Positions 54,956-64,000 of a stretch of DNA of 64,000 bases are shown piece by piece. Every line of letters begins with the position of its first letter. The stretch's first letter is position 1. Under the pieces are notes generated by a model. The model was not told where the DNA came from and made no database searches. It saw only the letters and a list, made by a program, of their open reading frames with translations. A program made the translations under genes and the position numbers. This DNA comes from Peronospora farinosa (Eukaryota; Oomycota; Peronosporomycetes; Peronosporales; Peronosporaceae), in NCBI GenBank assembly GCA_947646735.1, contig CANTFK010000270.1, positions 468,277-532,276 of the forward strand. The letters run 5' to 3'.

Positions 54956-57900
54956 TTGGACTACCACAAACCCCAATACATAACCGACCTTTTCTCTTTC
55001 TCTCAATCATCTGATATACCAATTATAATGTCTGGATACGAGAGTGAGGTTTCCTTACCCTCCCGCTCACTTCGAGACAATAGCAACTATACAACAATGG
55101 AATCACCACGAGCTACGTCCCGATCAGTTGAAGTGCCATTAAACCACGTTGTGGATGTATCCAGTGCTGGCACACGCTCCTTTTCTTCCTCTGACCTCTA
55201 TCATGTCAATGCCAAGATGGCTACCAATGCCAACGCATCCCCAGTCAAACCTAATACGCCATTACCCGACCATCGGTCACGGTTCTTAAATGATAACGAG
55301 TTACTTCTTGCTGCAAATCCAGTGCCTACACGTGAATCCTTTGCGACGCTCAATGAAACAGACGAGAAGACGTGGCATCAACGATCTACAGAGCTCATTT
55401 CGAAGATGCTAAATACTAATTTTGAACGTGGTCTGAATGGAATGGACGTCGAAAGACGGATACTACGCTATGGTGTCAATGATTTGGAAGAAGAAGTACC
55501 GACACCTGTTCTTGTAGTCTTTCTACTGCAATTTTACAACCTTATTATTGCCATGCTACTATTTGCATCATTGGCATCCTTGGCTCTCCAAGAATGGGTG
55601 GAAGGGATTGCTATTCTTGCTATTGTGACGCTGAATGCTGCTGTTGCAACGTTTCAAGAACATTCCGCCAGTAACGCACTAGCAGCATTGGCCAGTTTAT
55701 CAAGTCCACAATCTCTTGTCATACGTGACGGAATGGAACAAGTGGTTGACAGTAAACAGCTGGTTCCTGGTGACATTGTCGTTCTTGTCACAGGTGACGT
55801 TGTACCGGCAGACATTCGACTTTTTACGAGTGTGGATTTAAAATGCAATGAAATGTTGCTCACTGGTGAGTCAGAAGATGTGCCGAAGAAGTACAATGCA
55901 CCACCAACTGGTGCAGGTAAACCTTCAAAATTGACGGCTAGTAACATGGTCTTCTCTTCAACAACAGTCACTGCAGGTAATGCACGAGGTGTTGTAGTCG
56001 AGACCGGGATGAACACTCGTGTAGGTTCCATTGCAGCACTATTACAAGCTCAAAGTGATTCTCCGGATACAGCAGCCAAGAAGAAATGGATCCGGAACCC
56101 TGTTGGTGACTGCGTTGCCAAACATCGACCCAAGCTCACCCCGTTGCAACGAGCATTGCACCACATGGGCTTTATCATGGGTATGATTGCACTGAGTGTG
56201 GCCACACTTGTCTTTGTTGTCGGCATGATTCGCGGCACAGAGGACCCGAGACATCCCAATCGACCAACCTACCTTACCATGATCATGGCAGGAGTGTCAA
56301 TTGCTGTGAGTGCTGTTCCTGAAGGCTTACCGATGGTGGTGACAATTTGTCTGTCGTCCGGTACAGCCGAGATGGTCAAGAAGCACGTACTAGTGCGCAA
56401 GCTTGCTGCCGTGGAAACTCTTGGCGCAGCTTCAGTTATCTGTACAGACAAGACGGGCACTTTGACAGAGGGTAAAATGACTGCAGTCAAACTCTGGGGC
56501 GATTTCCGAGAGTATTCTATCACTGGCAAGGGTTTTAACCCCGAGGGCTCAATTCTCTCGGCCGACGGCGTGAACCAAGCAGTGCCGGAGGCTGGAAATG
56601 CTCAACTTCGAGCCACTCTGATGGCCTCCGTGCTCTGCAGTAATACTCAACTCAGGCAAGTAGAAGACGAAAATGACGAAACTCCACGCTGGCTACCATT
56701 TGGCAACTCATCTGAGGCGCCATTAGTTGTTGCTGCAGCGAAAGCTGGTATATGGGAAGACAATCTCGTTGTGGACTATCCGCGTCTCGTCGAGGTGCCA
56801 TTCAGCTCGTCGCGTAAGATGATGATCACTGTTAACGCGGTTCCAGTTGTAAACGGTTCGGCGATGTTCGATACGCTAGTGCTTCCTGGTAACGTGCCGC
56901 CGAAGCTAGTGGCCAGCGTCAAGGGCGCTCCAAATTACATTCTGCGTAACTGCACTCAGTACTGCCAGAGAGATGGTACGTTCGAGACTTTGAACAACAT
57001 TCAGTGCAACAAGATTTCCGAGGCTGTGGAGGCACTGTCATCGCAGGCACTGCGTGTGCTCGCGGTAGCCATTCAGCCTATGCAAGAACTGCCCTACGCC
57101 AAGGACTGCGATGATGTCGATGAGAAGTTTGCTGCCTTGGCCAAGCCGCTGATTTTCCTGGGACTTGTAGCCTCCATCGATCCAGAGCGCGACGGAGTGC
57201 GCGATGCTATCGCAACTGCACGTGCGGCCTCGATCCGCACTGTGATGATCACGGGAGATTATCTCGCCACCGCCGTCGCAATTGCTAAAAATATCGACCT
57301 ATTGCAAATCGGTGCCGATCTGGGAGACCAAGCAACAGACTGTACCAAACTCCGGATGAACGGCGACATGTACTTACCACCAGCCGATATCGACGAGATC
57401 ACCTCTCGGACCCTAGTGTTTGCCCGTGCTAAGCCTGAAGACAAGATCGAGATTGTGAAGTCACTTCAACGCCAAGGCCTCATCGCTGCTATGACTGGTG
57501 ACGGTGTTAATGATGCGCCTGCACTCAAAGAAGCAGATATTGGTGTGGCAATGGGTATTTCCGGTACGGAGGTCGCGAAGGGCGCTTCTGACATGATTCT
57601 AACGGATGACAATTTCTGCAGCATTGTGGCGGCAGTGGAGAAAGGTCGTGTCATCTACTCCAACATCCAGAAGTTTGTCATATTCTTGCTGTCCACAAAC
57701 ATCGGCGAGATCATTTTGATCTTCATTTCCGTGGCTGGGGGTTTCCCGCTTCCGCTGGAGGCTTTGCATATCCTGCTTCTTAACCTGTTCACGGACGGTA
57801 TGCCTGCTGTGGCACTGAGCTTGGAGAAGGGCGACCCCAACATTATGAACGACAAGCCGCGCCACAAGGGTGCTCCATTGATAGTCGGACGACTGTGGTT

Positions 57901-58639
57901 GCTCGTGATATTCAACGCATTCTTACTTCTGGCCGGTGCCATGACTACTTTTTTGTTGGGGCTTTACTGGAACTTCGGTGAGCTACTGGTGAACGACATC
58001 TACAACGCTGGCGGTGGTTCGGACGGAACAGACTACACGGACGTGACGTGTCGGCGCTGGGAGGGAATGAACGATGGGTGGAAGTCGTATGGTAACTGCG
58101 CAGCACAGTACACCGACGGAACGTACATCTTTGGTGAGGAAGTCGCGAGCATGACCTTTTTTGAGAACTCGACCGTCTACTGCGAAGGTGGTGACTACGA
58201 CTGCGTTCCGGCGGGTTTGGGACGCACACAGACCATGGTATTTTTGGGATTGGCTTTCACGGAAGTACTGCGAGCCTACACAGTGCGTCACTTCACGGAG
58301 CCTGTTTTCACGCGGATGCTGTCGAACGGATATATGCAGCTTGCGGCGTGTATGTCGTTGGTGCTGACCATCCTCGTGTCCAACGTCCCTGTTATCATGG
58401 ACGATATTTTCGGGTTCGAGTATATCCCGTGGTTCCAGTGGATGGTGGTCGTTGCTGTCGCGTTTAACAGCGCGTTCTGGGGTGAGGTGCTCAAGAGTAT
58501 TTTGAGACGACAGGATCGCGCTCAAGCTCGTTGGGACCACATGAAGTCTGGTTTCGAAGAGATTCTGCTCGAAATCCGGCATGTGCGTCATCATGTCGAG
58601 CGACTTGAGGCTGGAGGTGGTGGTCTCAAGTTTGACTAA
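54956..58639 (+). CDS. P2-type cation-transporting ATPase (Ca2+ or Na+), 1227 aa
   Basis: Membrane pump with the full P-type set: LLTGESED (actuator TGES), the M4 motif AVPEGLPMVV, the phosphorylated Asp in CTDKTGTLTEG (codon 56447-56449), KGAPNYILRNC (nucleotide domain), and TGDGVNDAPALKEADIGVAMG (hinge). M5-M6 contain STNIGEI and LFTDGMPAVALSLE, which places it with P2-type (SERCA/ENA-like) pumps rather than heavy-metal or H+ pumps. PEGLP and TDG favour calcium, but sodium cannot be excluded. The N-terminus is Ser-rich and disordered. A large Cys-containing loop between late membrane segments (about 57980-58200) is unusual for SERCA. The C-terminus ends in a charged helix and a Gly-rich tail. 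A second in-frame ATG at 55028 (MSGYESEV) is an equally likely start. No introns. Confidence 0.9.
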   Translation: MDYHKPQYITDLFSFSQSSDIPIIMSGYESEVSLPSRSLRDNSNYTTMESPRATSRSVEVPLNHVVDVSSAGTRSFSSSDLYHVNAKMATNANASPVKPNTPLPDHRSRFLNDNELLLAANPVPTRESFATLNETDEKTWHQRSTELISKMLNTNFERGLNGMDVERRILRYGVNDLEEEVPTPVLVVFLLQFYNLIIAMLLFASLASLALQEWVEGIAILAIVTLNAAVATFQEHSASNALAALASLSSPQSLVIRDGMEQVVDSKQLVPGDIVVLVTGDVVPADIRLFTSVDLKCNEMLLTGESEDVPKKYNAPPTGAGKPSKLTASNMVFSSTTVTAGNARGVVVETGMNTRVGSIAALLQAQSDSPDTAAKKKWIRNPVGDCVAKHRPKLTPLQRALHHMGFIMGMIALSVATLVFVVGMIRGTEDPRHPNRPTYLTMIMAGVSIAVSAVPEGLPMVVTICLSSGTAEMVKKHVLVRKLAAVETLGAASVICTDKTGTLTEGKMTAVKLWGDFREYSITGKGFNPEGSILSADGVNQAVPEAGNAQLRATLMASVLCSNTQLRQVEDENDETPRWLPFGNSSEAPLVVAAAKAGIWEDNLVVDYPRLVEVPFSSSRKMMITVNAVPVVNGSAMFDTLVLPGNVPPKLVASVKGAPNYILRNCTQYCQRDGTFETLNNIQCNKISEAVEALSSQALRVLAVAIQPMQELPYAKDCDDVDEKFAALAKPLIFLGLVASIDPERDGVRDAIATARAASIRTVMITGDYLATAVAIAKNIDLLQIGADLGDQATDCTKLRMNGDMYLPPADIDEITSRTLVFARAKPEDKIEIVKSLQRQGLIAAMTGDGVNDAPALKEADIGVAMGISGTEVAKGASDMILTDDNFCSIVAAVEKGRVIYSNIQKFVIFLLSTNIGEIILIFISVAGGFPLPLEALHILLLNLFTDGMPAVALSLEKGDPNIMNDKPRHKGAPLIVGRLWLLVIFNAFLLLAGAMTTFLLGLYWNFGELLVNDIYNAGGGSDGTDYTDVTCRRWEGMNDGWKSYGNCAAQYTDGTYIFGEEVASMTFFENSTVYCEGGDYDCVPAGLGRTQTMVFLGLAFTEVLRAYTVRHFTEPVFTRMLSNGYMQLAACMSLVLTILVSNVPVIMDDIFGFEYIPWFQWMVVVAVAFNSAFWGEVLKSILRRQDRAQARWDHMKSGFEEILLEIRHVRHHVERLEAGGGGLKFD

Positions 58640-59550
58640 GGACGATGACATGTTTTGGGCTTTCCAATCCCACTCGGAGTTTGTGTACGTGCTGAGTAAA
58701 TCCGCTCAGGAGGAAAAGAGCAGATACCAAGAACATGTCTTGGTGTTAATGAATTTTTACCAACATCATGTTTATCAAGCCTACTGTCTCAGCGCTATCA
58801 TCTAATATCCCAAAAATCGCTCCCGAAGTGTTTTCAGGTGTGATGAACCAGCGAACATGCTCTAATTTTCGGCGTTCTTGCTACGCTGATACCACCGTAC
58901 ATGCTAGTTCTCTTGAATAGATAGTGTTGAGATCACCGACGTCTCGAACGAATTACGTCTACATTAATTCAGTTTCAGCCGCGTATTGAGGACTGCCGCT
59001 ACGGATTCTACTACCACAAGCAACGGTGCTTCTCCGTCAGCTGACTTCTTGCACGACCACACACGTACTGAGTTGTGTAAATAAGAACAAGTGACCAGCG
59101 CGATTACCGATCGCCAACGATGACTTGAGAGACCTGGACGTTGTATATTCAGCTGCCCAATACTTGGATGGAACCAGTGGCCACGAGAACGCACAGCCAG
59201 TAAATCCTACCGAGTCGCTAGGTTCCTGGCGGGACAAGGCTTCCAAATGCGCCGAAGATCAAGCTACATCCGCGGGGATGAGGGGCATCAACTTGCTGTG
59301 ATCCTCGCTTACCGTGGCTATTGTTACAAAGAATCTGCAGGCCGTCGTCGTTCCTCAGTTTCGTGCGTCTGACTCCCGTGCTGCGATTCTCACATCGTCG
59401 ATGCTTTCCGGCTGCACAAAAACGTCTCAATGTCGCACGGAAACTGGCGTACGGCTTTGTTCTGAGGCAATCTTGCACTCAGACAGGGACTAAACCACCT
59501 CCCTACATCTCAATGTCCATGGCAGCATCATCCATGTACATTCATTTCGG
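58640..59550. other. Intergenic, no gene seen
   Basis: The region between convergent genes holds only short, unrecognised frames. It probably contains both 3' untranslated regions. Confidence 0.5.
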
Positions 59551-61671
59551 TCAGATGCTTTGATCCACCATCGGAATTACCATCGAACAGCTCCGTGAAT
59601 TGTGACCTGGACCCCGGCATTTCTTACACAGTCGAACACGCTGCGGTGCTAAATTTGGTTTTGTATTAACAGCCTGAGTTTCACTCTCAACGGCTGTCAC
59701 CACAGCATTTGATGCAAGCGTAGAACGTTTGAGTCTTTGACGAGATACTGTGCTAGCGTCCTGATCGCTATCGTTGGCTCTAGTTTTCGTGCGGCGCGTT
59801 GTCGGAGGGACACAAGCGGGATCCTCACTAAGGGTTGAATCAAGCGGTAGTTCAACGACTTTCCCCCTGAAAGCCATGATGTAGTTTTCCACAAGGTAAC
59901 CAGGGGCAAAGCGTTCAACGACCGAGTTCATCTGCTCGCAAAATAGCAGCACGGCTATGAGGTGGCGACACGGGATGGCATACTGGTCGATGAAATCACA
60001 CGTGCAGGTGCTGGTCTGCAAGTCTACACGACGGCGAACACCTGAGTCCTTGTTCATTTTCGCCACAAATGCTACAGTTTCTGAGGCACGACTGACTTTG
60101 TACTCGCCAATGCGCTTGCACTGCGCATCGTAGAGGTCTTGCGCACATTGAGTCACCATTCGATTTTGTTGCTTCCATTTTGCTGCTAGCATGCTGCGCT
60201 CAAATGCATCTTGGACGAAAGACGTCACGACTGCTTCAAAAAACGTAAAAGGTAGCATTTCCCGGTACCGATCATGTCCCTTTGTAGTTAAAACCGCAGA
60301 GTCAGAGCTACTTGGACTTGAATTAGTAAATAAGCCGGGAGCGACCGCCGCTGCAGCTACGCCGACTCCAGCGCTTTCTAGGCCACAATTTCCTCCAAGA
60401 CCCACCCCAGTGCCACTTTGCCCGTGTCCTCCTGCACCAGCTTGCTGTTCTTGGTCCGAGGTCTCAAAAAATGTCCGACTCCGCCACCCGTACAATGCTA
60501 CTTTTCCGATATTCCCCGCCACAACCCAACGTTCCATAGGAAACTGTCGTAGATAGCTTTCGACACCAAGCCCACAGGTCGTTCCGATCCACTCCAGACG
60601 GTTATTGTACTCCGTCTCGGTTTCTGATCCTTGTAATCCCCATACCAATGCATGATGGTGTTTGCTGAATGACCCCATAAGCGACAGCTCTTGCTCGATA
60701 ATGTACCTCGTACAGTAGCGCAAAGTGAGTCCCAGCTCACTCTCCACCGCCAACAATTCGGCATCAATCGCACACAATACCGGACAGTATCGTAGATTCA
60801 CACCACATTTTTCTACACACCGAAAGAACCATCGATAATTCTCACTTGATGGTGCATCACAACAAGCCGCGGCAATAGTCACATTGCACATGTTGCCATC
60901 TTTCCCCAATAGAAATATCTGCACCCCTTGATAATTTGCTTCACTGTTGTTACACGGTAAGACGTCAAGTCCGTAAATCTGTTGATTAAATGTCGTCGAT
61001 TCAGTAAATACATTGCAGCTCACGAAAGCCCTCAAAAAAGCTCCAGGCTTTTGACTCTGAGGACCACCAACTTCATATTTGGTAAATGAGCCTGGATTCA
61101 AGTCGGAGAAATTCCGTAAAAGTGACGGAATTTTCCGGAAGGAGTTGCCTACTTGTGTCTGTAGTTCTCGTTTCATAATCTGCTTGGCTCGATAGATTGT
61201 ACGTAAATTTGTTCGACCCTGCAATTGTTGCAATAATTGGGCGGCCGTGCCATTGGGGGTCGACGCCAGTGCGTGTTGAAAAGTGAAACTCTCCACTAAC
61301 TGACGCTGTGTGGGCTTGGCAGTCGACGTGCACTCTGGAGAGTGCATTAAATTGGCACTTGATACGTACCACGTATTGTCCATTTTGGAGTTATGCAGGT
61401 ACAGTCGCACGAAGAACGGACACGGTTCCGTAGATACACACACCATTTTACGATGTTTACCTCCACGTCGATCAACTTTTACTTGTTTATTGTGATAAAG
61501 TGCATAGTCTTGTACTGCATAAAAAGCAGTTTTACTGTCTTTAAAACGCATTCCCTTCATAAGCGTCGGAGCGGGCAACAACGGAGACGTTGAATTCCCA
61601 GGGGCCATTTTGGATGGGTCAGAAGGTGAGTATCTCCGATGGAATTCGACTTGGTTCGAGTATGAGAGCAC
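59551..61671 (-). CDS. MULE-transposase-like protein with SWIM zinc finger, intact (706 aa)
   Basis: One uninterrupted frame. The N-terminal domain (about residues 35-115) has the spaced Cys/His of the MuDR/FAR1-type DNA-binding fold (KHRKMVCVSTEPCPFFVRLY, NLMHSPECT). The central part resembles the MULE DDE core: GLDVLPCNNSEANYQGVQIF with an Asp in the first position, SSENYRWFFRCVEKCG, then CAIDAELLAVESELG with an Asp in the 'SDR'-like position. A SWIM zinc finger follows (CTCDFIDQYAIPCRHL). A C-terminal knuckle CKKCRGPGHNSRSC ends the protein. Gly-rich and Ser-rich linkers split the core. I saw no terminal inverted repeats beside it. An intact frame amid host genes fits either a recent MULE or a domesticated transposase acting as a transcription factor (as plant FHY3/FAR1 do). 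Met22 (61608) is an alternative start. Confidence 0.75.
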   Translation of the reverse strand: MLSYSNQVEFHRRYSPSDPSKMAPGNSTSPLLPAPTLMKGMRFKDSKTAFYAVQDYALYHNKQVKVDRRGGKHRKMVCVSTEPCPFFVRLYLHNSKMDNTWYVSSANLMHSPECTSTAKPTQRQLVESFTFQHALASTPNGTAAQLLQQLQGRTNLRTIYRAKQIMKRELQTQVGNSFRKIPSLLRNFSDLNPGSFTKYEVGGPQSQKPGAFLRAFVSCNVFTESTTFNQQIYGLDVLPCNNSEANYQGVQIFLLGKDGNMCNVTIAAACCDAPSSENYRWFFRCVEKCGVNLRYCPVLCAIDAELLAVESELGLTLRYCTRYIIEQELSLMGSFSKHHHALVWGLQGSETETEYNNRLEWIGTTCGLGVESYLRQFPMERWVVAGNIGKVALYGWRSRTFFETSDQEQQAGAGGHGQSGTGVGLGGNCGLESAGVGVAAAAVAPGLFTNSSPSSSDSAVLTTKGHDRYREMLPFTFFEAVVTSFVQDAFERSMLAAKWKQQNRMVTQCAQDLYDAQCKRIGEYKVSRASETVAFVAKMNKDSGVRRRVDLQTSTCTCDFIDQYAIPCRHLIAVLLFCEQMNSVVERFAPGYLVENYIMAFRGKVVELPLDSTLSEDPACVPPTTRRTKTRANDSDQDASTVSRQRLKRSTLASNAVVTAVESETQAVNTKPNLAPQRVRLCKKCRGPGHNSRSCSMVIPMVDQSI

Positions 61672-61755
61672 AGTTTGTCATTTTATAAAATCTTTTGGAA
61701 ATATTTGACCATAAGATATTAATATCAAGTCGAAAACGTGACAGCAGGACAAAGT

Positions 61756-61809
61756 AATACAAAGTGTACGAACAATACAAAGTGTACGAACAATACAAAG
61801 TGTACGGAC
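61756..61809 (+). repeat. 18-bp tandem repeat, three units
   Basis: AATACAAAGTGTACGAAC is repeated at 61756, 61774 and 61792, the last with one change. It lies between the mTERF stop and the MULE-like gene start. Confidence 0.9.
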
Positions 61810-61910
61810 ACGACGAACAGTTCGAACAGTTGTACCGTAGTCGCCCCAATGTTCTTAATTTTGAGCTGTACATGCAGTTCCTGCTAGATGGCAACACTAC
61901 TGTACTGTTT

Positions 61911-63208
61911 CTATGGCACTACTGCGTCTTTAGCATTCTTTTTTGTGGTCGGGTCGGCTTTAAATTTCGTCACGTATGCTGCGTAGTCGGGATACTGCTC
62001 GATAAAGCGACCTTGCGGCGTCAAAATCCACGTGATATCGCTTACCACATCAACGTTCTTCGTCATCAAGAATTCTACACGTGGCCGGAGACAGCGATTT
62101 ACACTGCGTGTGATGTATCTCGTATTCTTCTCCAGTCTCTCCTTTGTAAAGCCTACTGAAATCAAGTAGTCGAACGATTCACGCATGCCATTGATGCTGC
62201 TCATAACGATACGACAGTTCCGCAGCAGAGCCTGCAAGCCAGCGCCAGTACCGAACAATTCATCCAATGCATCTACCGTTTCCTTGACTCGAGATGAAGT
62301 CAATGCGACACATTCAGGTACGGAAGAAACAATGAATGGCAACCGCTCACGTGGTACACCCAACTCCACCAAATAATTTGCTTTGTCACGCAGTCGCTCC
62401 ATGCTATGAGTGAATATCTGCGGCGATCTCGTCAAGACTCGTGCAACCTGCATATCATTGCATCCAATTTCTCTCAAAAGTGCTACTTTTGGGTCCAAAT
62501 TGTCTCGGATATTGTACGACACTCCTTGTGGGAATATGTTGAACAGATAGGCGATCTATCAGCGATTAAATGTTAGTTAAATGACGTTTTCCATGCACAT
62601 TCAGCATCTTCAATTTATTGACTTACCTTGTCCTTTGGCACACCGTGAAAAAGGTACCACTTGACAAGTGCTTCATATTTGGTAATGGAGATTCCCAGGA
62701 TGTTTGGATGACGTATGATAATATCATTGATTTTGTCGTGGCTAAGACCCAACTCTAAGAACCACGGAATCTAGATAATATGCACGAATAACGTATTTAG
62801 TCAATGAGGTTATTTACTCCAAATCTTGTTTCTACCGTACCTTGCTCTCGATTAATGCCTCCGAGTAAGAGATTATCTGTTAATTATCAGTAATTATATA
62901 TTAACCCCCATATAATAATAATAACAACATAATCATTATAACATTTCACGCACCATAACATGTTGAGACATTATCTTTAGCGCCTGTGTCGGACTCAACC
63001 CCCTGCTCTGTAAAAAACGCGTCGTGCGGTGCATTGACTGCCAAGGGAACGTCTGCGTAGGGAGCTTGCGTGCAATCCGTGCATAGTAGACACGGTGTTT
63101 ATCATCCACAACTGTCAAGTCGTCTGCGGGTTGCAACGCAGCCGTCGTGATGCTCCTAGACAGGACCAGCGACGGCCGAGGACATCGTCTCCATAGACCC
63201 ACGAGCAT
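61911..63208 (-). CDS. mTERF-family protein, mitochondrial, four exons, 359 aa
   Basis: Exons are 63208-62954, 62876-62841, 62770-62627 and 62555-61911; all three introns are GT...AG and phase 0. The N-terminus (MLVGLWRRCPRPSLVLSRSI) is basic and hydrophobic without early acids, as in a mitochondrial presequence. The body contains repeated mTERF-type helical motifs of about 30 residues: IIIRHPNILGISITKYEAL, VARVLTRSPQIFTHSMERL, FIVSSVPECVALTSSRV and LEKNTRYITRSVNRCL. mTERF proteins bind organellar nucleic acid and act in transcription termination, replication or ribosome assembly; which applies here cannot be told. The exon of only 12 codons (62876-62841) is needed to keep the frame. Same strand as the MULE-like gene, 240 bp apart. 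Confidence 0.85.
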
Positions 63209-63720
63209 TGAAAAATAAGTAGCACAAAAGTCCTGCTTTTGGGGTAGAAAATTTCAGATAATGCCGAAAGTAAAGAAATGCTATAAGATGAGAATATAAA
63301 TTTAGACAATTACAAAAGTAAAAATATATATTACAGCGTATACTATCAAGAAATATCACAGTGTATGGTATACTAAAAATAACACTAACCCGATTCAGCA
63401 AGCTTTTGTAGGAAAACAAAAAATATATACCAGATACGAAATATAGCACAAGATGAAAAAATCTAAAATTGTAAGGAAATATATAAAATATTTACCAAGC
63501 GTATGTAATACGTATGGCATGAAAAAGTAAGTGCCAAGGTGAAAATGGAGCATTTATGTATTATTCGCAAATCATCTGCTGAAGATGGGCATCGGCCCTA
63601 AAGGTGTTGGCTGAATGCTCTTGACAAACGACGAGTTTGCTCTGCACATGCAATTGACAAGGCCACTATAAATCGTCCAGAGTTTCGAAGTTAGCGAGGT
63701 ATAAAATGCACCCAAATAGA
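63209..63720. other. AT-rich intergenic region
   Basis: Strongly A/T-biased with no convincing frame. It probably includes the mTERF promoter. Confidence 0.5.
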
Positions 63721-64000
63721 TGTTGCAATGAAGTAGACGAACGACTAGATTCTGCGCGACTGTCAACGCGATTGTAATCACTGACCGTCATCATGTCCGT
63801 CATTCTGCATCTGTCCAACAGGCGCTAGCGGTTCTGTGCCTTATATCAACATATTCATCTCCAACACTCCTCCTCGCGATCGCATCTTAGACCTCAGCTC
63901 GTGCAAACTCACTTGTGAACGCAACTTGGCGAGCTTGTGCTGGTCGACCGGCTTGATCAATAGGTCCGCAAGCATCATTTAGACCGAACATAGCACGGCT
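63721..64000 (-). mobile_element. Copia retrotransposon 3' end, entering from the right edge
   Basis: The minus strand from 64000 reads MLADLLIKPVDQHKLAKLRS, the copia pol C-terminus ('ADxLTKP' motif), then SKMRSRGGVLEM, whose GAGGAG forms the polypurine tract. TGTTGGAG at 63866 is a good LTR start. TTGCAACA at 63721-63728 (minus sense) would end a 146-bp LTR with matching termini. The other LTR lies outside, so the boundaries are inferred. Confidence 0.6.

Overview
The window looks like nuclear DNA of an oomycete (Phytophthora or downy-mildew type). The evidence is short GT-AG introns in compact, closely spaced protein genes, core-promoter motifs resembling the oomycete Inr/FPR element (clearest at 41674-41687), and chromodomain Ty3/gypsy and Ty1/copia retrotransposons of oomycete character. 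No ribosomal, tRNA or CRISPR feature was recognised.

The left edge (1-628, minus) holds the 5' part of the gene for proteasome subunit RPN5. From about 0.7 to 41 kb the window is repeat-rich. A degenerate minus-strand gene at 5.6-12.98 kb has kinesin-3-like motifs. It is split by a decayed copia element (6545-11625) and is cut at its other end by a 1.4-kb inverted-repeat element (12986-14430). From 15.5 to 39.2 kb lies a nest of Ty3/gypsy elements. Element X (16566-29639, minus strand) has near-identical 1035-bp LTRs, a tRNA primer site, gag, protease, RT, two RNase H domains, integrase with chromodomain, and a long antisense ORF before its 3' LTR. X sits inside the pol of a relative, Y (plus strand), with a 4-bp target duplication AGTG. 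X itself carries a solo LTR at exactly the same pol site. The LTRs assigned to Y (32549-33798 and 34541-35872) lie against the two halves of a third gypsy element, whose halves are now inverted relative to each other.

From 41.7 to 63.2 kb there is a host gene island: 5-oxoprolinase (+), a CCHC zinc-knuckle protein (-), CAF1/CNOT7 deadenylase (+), SRP receptor beta (-), an ER-type short-chain dehydrogenase (+), a LarC-like protein (-, six exons), a P2-type cation ATPase (+), an intact MULE-transposase-like protein (-) and an mTERF protein (-). Neighbours are arranged head-to-head or tail-to-tail with gaps of 110-340 bp, apart from a 2.4-kb spacer before the ATPase. A copia 3' end enters at the right edge (63721-64000).

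The most notable observations are the architecture of X, the identical insertion site of X-in-Y and solo-LTR-in-X, a perfect 59-bp hairpin at 41136-41307, a eukaryotic LarC with a histidine-rich insert and a GC-AG intron, and a possibly domesticated MULE transposase.
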